This document shows, piece after piece, positions 30,545 to 33,003 of a DNA stretch of 33,003 bases (the first letter of the stretch is position 1; every line of letters starts with the position of its first letter). The notes under the pieces were generated by a model. The model did no database searches, was not told where the DNA came from, and saw only the letters and a program-made list of their open reading frames with translations. Source of the DNA: an uncultured Bulleidia sp. (GTDB taxonomy: Bacteria; Bacillota_I; Bacilli_A; Erysipelotrichales; Erysipelotrichaceae); contig CAKVLT010000015.1 of assembly GCA_934757945.1 (NCBI GenBank), positions 1 through 33,003 of the forward strand, read 5' to 3'. Made by a program: the position numbers and the translations under genes.

Positions 30545-33003
30545 ATGGCAAATAATAAAAATGTATTCGGACTTGATATCGGCATTGCATCAGTTGGAAC
30601 TGCCGTAAGTGATGGCAAGGACCTGTTGTATTTTGGCTCTCATGTTTTTAATGCTGCTGAAGAAGCTAAGGAACCTAGAAAAAACAGAAGCGCACGTCGT
30701 AATACTGCAAGAAAAAGATGGAGAAAAGAGCAGTTGTTAGATGCATTTTCTGATTTTAATGTATTGAAAGTTGATAAAGAAGCAAGGAAGAATGGATTTC
30801 TTTGTTTTACAACAAATACTGCAGAAATTAAGAAACCAAAAGATTATACGGTCTATCATTTGAGATATAGAGCAATTACTGAAAAAGTGACAAAACGTGA
30901 ATTGCTTTTATGTATTTATAGTTTGTTGCATTCAAGAGGAAATTTCTTATATGAAACTATTGATTTTGTGAATGGTAAATCACTTGATTTTGATGCGTTT
31001 AAAAGGACTTTTTATGAAGCAATAGATGGTTATTCATTGATTCCAGAGAGTGAAAAAACAGTATTTGAAAAAGAAATTTTAGTCCATATTTATCATAGAA
31101 ATTACTCAAAAAAAGATATTACAAATACTTTAAAAAATACAAGTTGCATCGTTGGAAAAGAAGAAAAGAAGCTGTTAGAAGCAATGCTTTTGCTTATTTG
31201 TAATTTTAAAGTGAAATTATCGTCTGAAGGTGATGCTTTAAAAATAGGAGATAATTCAATAAACATTACTTCACTAAAATCGTCGGAAAAGCCTATTTCA
31301 GAATTTGAGCAAAGGATGATTGAACTGTATGACATAATAAATATAGCTAAATTCTTAACTAAATACGATTATCTTTGCCAAGCGGCTATAGAGAAAATTG
31401 ATGAGTTCACTCAAAAAATTAAAAATGAAAATTCTGAAGAATTTACGGAACTAAAAGGAAAAATTGCAGGTTCGAGTAGTTCAAAAGCAACGCATTTAAG
31501 ATGTCTTAGAAATTTTGATAACAATTACCCGAATGGACTTTATATCAAGGAAGCAAGAGCGATTTTAAAGAATCAGCAGAAATATTATCCTGAAATTACA
31601 GACGAGTTTATAGATGTGTGTGAAACTATTATTTCTGCAAGAATTCCATATTATATCGGCCCATTAAGCGATAATAGTAAGTGGGCGTGGGCTCAAGAGA
31701 AGAAAGGAAATTTTAAATATAGTTATGCCTATTCAATGGAGCATAATTTAGTTCCACCTCTTAATGAAACTGTAAGCATAAAGGTCTGGAAAGAACGAAT
31801 GATTTCTCGTTGTACGTATTTGCCAGAGGAATTTGCTTTACCAAAAGGGTCTTTTGTTGGAGAAATATACAGTATATTAAATGAATTAAATGTTCTGAAG
31901 GCTATAGATACAACAAATGATGATTATTACCTGACATATAAAGATAAAGTGAAGATTATAGATTCTCTATTTTTAAATGGAGACGAAGTACAATATTATC
32001 AAGTTAGAGATCTGATTCACCTTCAAAGTTTTGGGACAAGGAAAAATAGCGATGGACAGCAAAAATTTAAGAATAAGCTAACATTATATCCGAAAATTGT
32101 AAGAATACTTCCGGAATTAAAGCTTTCTTCAATATCAGAAATATTAAATGATACAGATAAAGTGAAGGAAATTGAAGATATCATTCTCTCTATGAATATT
32201 TATTCTGAGAAACAATCCAGAAAAAGATTTTTTGAAAATAAATATAACAATGAGACTATAGCAAAATCGCTGGCAGAACTATCATCAAACAAGTTTTATT
32301 CCTTTTCTTATAAATTCATCATGGAGCAGTCAATGGATGAAAATGGAAGTTCTTTATTATCTCTATTATTTGAAGATAATTCTCCTGAGTATGTAAATGA
32401 GCAAATGTATTTGATTGCCAATGCACATGATAAAAATGGAGAAATTTTGGATTTCTCTGCAAATAAATATGAAAAAATATTAAGAGATAATCATGGTGTT
32501 TTAAATATTGACTTACTCATTCAAAATTCTCATACGGTACTCCCGATTTCAAGACCTGTAATCAGAGGCCTGAATGAGACGATGAAATTGTATACGGAAC
32601 TGATTAATACATATGGTGTTCCGGAAAAAGTGATTATAGAAACTGCAAAAGATTTAAAGGATCATTCTGTGGTGCAATCTCAATCGGTTAAACATTTTGA
32701 CAAAATGAAGTCTTTATATGATTACTTAAAAACGCAACTTAAAAATAAATATAAAAAATATCAAAAGTATTCGTCTCTAGAAGATTGGAAGGATATCGAA
32801 AGTTATCTTGCCAAAAATAAACAAAAAGTAGAATTATATATCAGACAAAACGGGCAGGATTTATTGACTGGTAAAGCAATAGAAATAGCACATTTGGAAG
32901 ATTATGAAATTGATCATATTTTGCCATATGGATTTGGAGATGATTCCATGGATGACAAAATGCTTATTTTGAAAAAAGTAAACGAAAAAAAGAGTAATAG
33001 AAC
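30545..33003 (+). CDS. cas9: Cas9 endonuclease, N-terminal 819 codons (cut by window end)
   Basis: RNA-guided DNA nuclease of a type II CRISPR-Cas system. Open from ATG 30545 (AAGGTGG upstream) to the window edge without a stop. RuvC-I: VFGLDIGIASVGTAV with Asp11. Arg-rich bridge helix at about 44-68. REC lobe begins with HSRGNFLYE. RuvC-II: PEKVIIETAKDL with Glu699. HNH: YEIDHILPYGF with Asp790 and His791, and Asn813 in the NEKKSN segment. HNH lies about 790 residues in, so this is a large Cas9 (expected about 1300 aa), closer in size to the II-A Streptococcus enzyme than to compact II-C ones. Thr19 replaces the usual Trp/Tyr of SVGWAV. More AT-rich than the biosynthetic genes, fitting transfer. 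Confidence 0.95.
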   Translation, partial: MANNKNVFGLDIGIASVGTAVSDGKDLLYFGSHVFNAAEEAKEPRKNRSARRNTARKRWRKEQLLDAFSDFNVLKVDKEARKNGFLCFTTNTAEIKKPKDYTVYHLRYRAITEKVTKRELLLCIYSLLHSRGNFLYETIDFVNGKSLDFDAFKRTFYEAIDGYSLIPESEKTVFEKEILVHIYHRNYSKKDITNTLKNTSCIVGKEEKKLLEAMLLLICNFKVKLSSEGDALKIGDNSINITSLKSSEKPISEFEQRMIELYDIINIAKFLTKYDYLCQAAIEKIDEFTQKIKNENSEEFTELKGKIAGSSSSKATHLRCLRNFDNNYPNGLYIKEARAILKNQQKYYPEITDEFIDVCETIISARIPYYIGPLSDNSKWAWAQEKKGNFKYSYAYSMEHNLVPPLNETVSIKVWKERMISRCTYLPEEFALPKGSFVGEIYSILNELNVLKAIDTTNDDYYLTYKDKVKIIDSLFLNGDEVQYYQVRDLIHLQSFGTRKNSDGQQKFKNKLTLYPKIVRILPELKLSSISEILNDTDKVKEIEDIILSMNIYSEKQSRKRFFENKYNNETIAKSLAELSSNKFYSFSYKFIMEQSMDENGSSLLSLLFEDNSPEYVNEQMYLIANAHDKNGEILDFSANKYEKILRDNHGVLNIDLLIQNSHTVLPISRPVIRGLNETMKLYTELINTYGVPEKVIIETAKDLKDHSVVQSQSVKHFDKMKSLYDYLKTQLKNKYKKYQKYSSLEDWKDIESYLAKNKQKVELYIRQNGQDLLTGKAIEIAHLEDYEIDHILPYGFGDDSMDDKMLILKKVNEKKSNR

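Noticed and set aside
30316..33003. CRISPR array
   Set aside because: No evenly spaced direct repeats anywhere in the window; the array must lie beyond the right edge if it exists.
1..33003. TGA read as Trp (mollicute-like code)
   Set aside because: TGG is used for Trp in conserved proteins, genes end at TGA, and the only Trp tRNAs have anticodon CCA.

Overview
The window looks like chromosome of a low-GC, Gram-positive (Bacillota) gut-type anaerobe, most like the Erysipelotrichia. The grounds are AT-rich third positions, strong AGGAGG ribosome sites, extended -10 promoters, a type II Cas9, BcrA-like ABC genes and an NADPH-type butanol dehydrogenase. The class assignment is inference. TGG serves as Trp and TGA as stop, so the code is standard.

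Layout: (1) 1-3130: a metabolite-repair enzyme (NAD(P)H-hydrate dehydratase), a small hypothetical gene, a protein with a histone-H1-like Lys/Ala tail, and a membrane protein. (2) 3163-10676: aromatic amino acid biosynthesis, with pheA, then aroB-aroC-aroE/aroK fusion-aroF-aroA-tyrA in a tightly overlapping operon. Between pheA and aroB lies what appears to be a complete ribosome-mediated attenuator: an 18-codon leader with six consecutive Phe/Tyr codons, mutually exclusive RNA pairings and an intrinsic terminator. (3) 10703-12531: NusG_II protein, Gx-family transporter, DegV protein. (4) 12561-13098: a 286-bp-offset tandem duplication of a tRNA-Glu/tRNA-Trp transcription unit. (5) 13211-16615: mutY, tRNA-Gly(CCC), a small ribbon-helix-helix-like ORF, a MATE pump and a lipoprotein. 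(6) 16659-22633: carA-carB-purF, preceded by a 26-codon leader ORF that runs through a U-rich tract into an intrinsic terminator, the architecture of the enterobacterial pyrBI attenuator. (7) 22694-27483: a LytTR regulator with a pseudo-receiver domain, divergent from a five-gene ABC transporter locus (two permeases, two anchored exported proteins, one ATPase). The two promoters flank a direct repeat. (8) 27627-30315: a second MATE pump and an iron-dependent alcohol dehydrogenase. (9) 30545-33003: the first 819 codons of a large Cas9, cut by the window edge; no CRISPR array is inside the window.

How the genes work together: the aro block takes PEP and E4P to chorismate and on to prephenate-derived Phe and Tyr. 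The dehydroquinate dehydratase and chorismate mutase steps are not encoded here. CarAB feeds pyrimidines and arginine, and PurF starts purine synthesis. The most notable observation is that two unrelated biosynthetic operons in one window both seem to be controlled by leader-peptide attenuation rather than by the T-box, TRAP or PyrR mechanisms expected in Bacillota.
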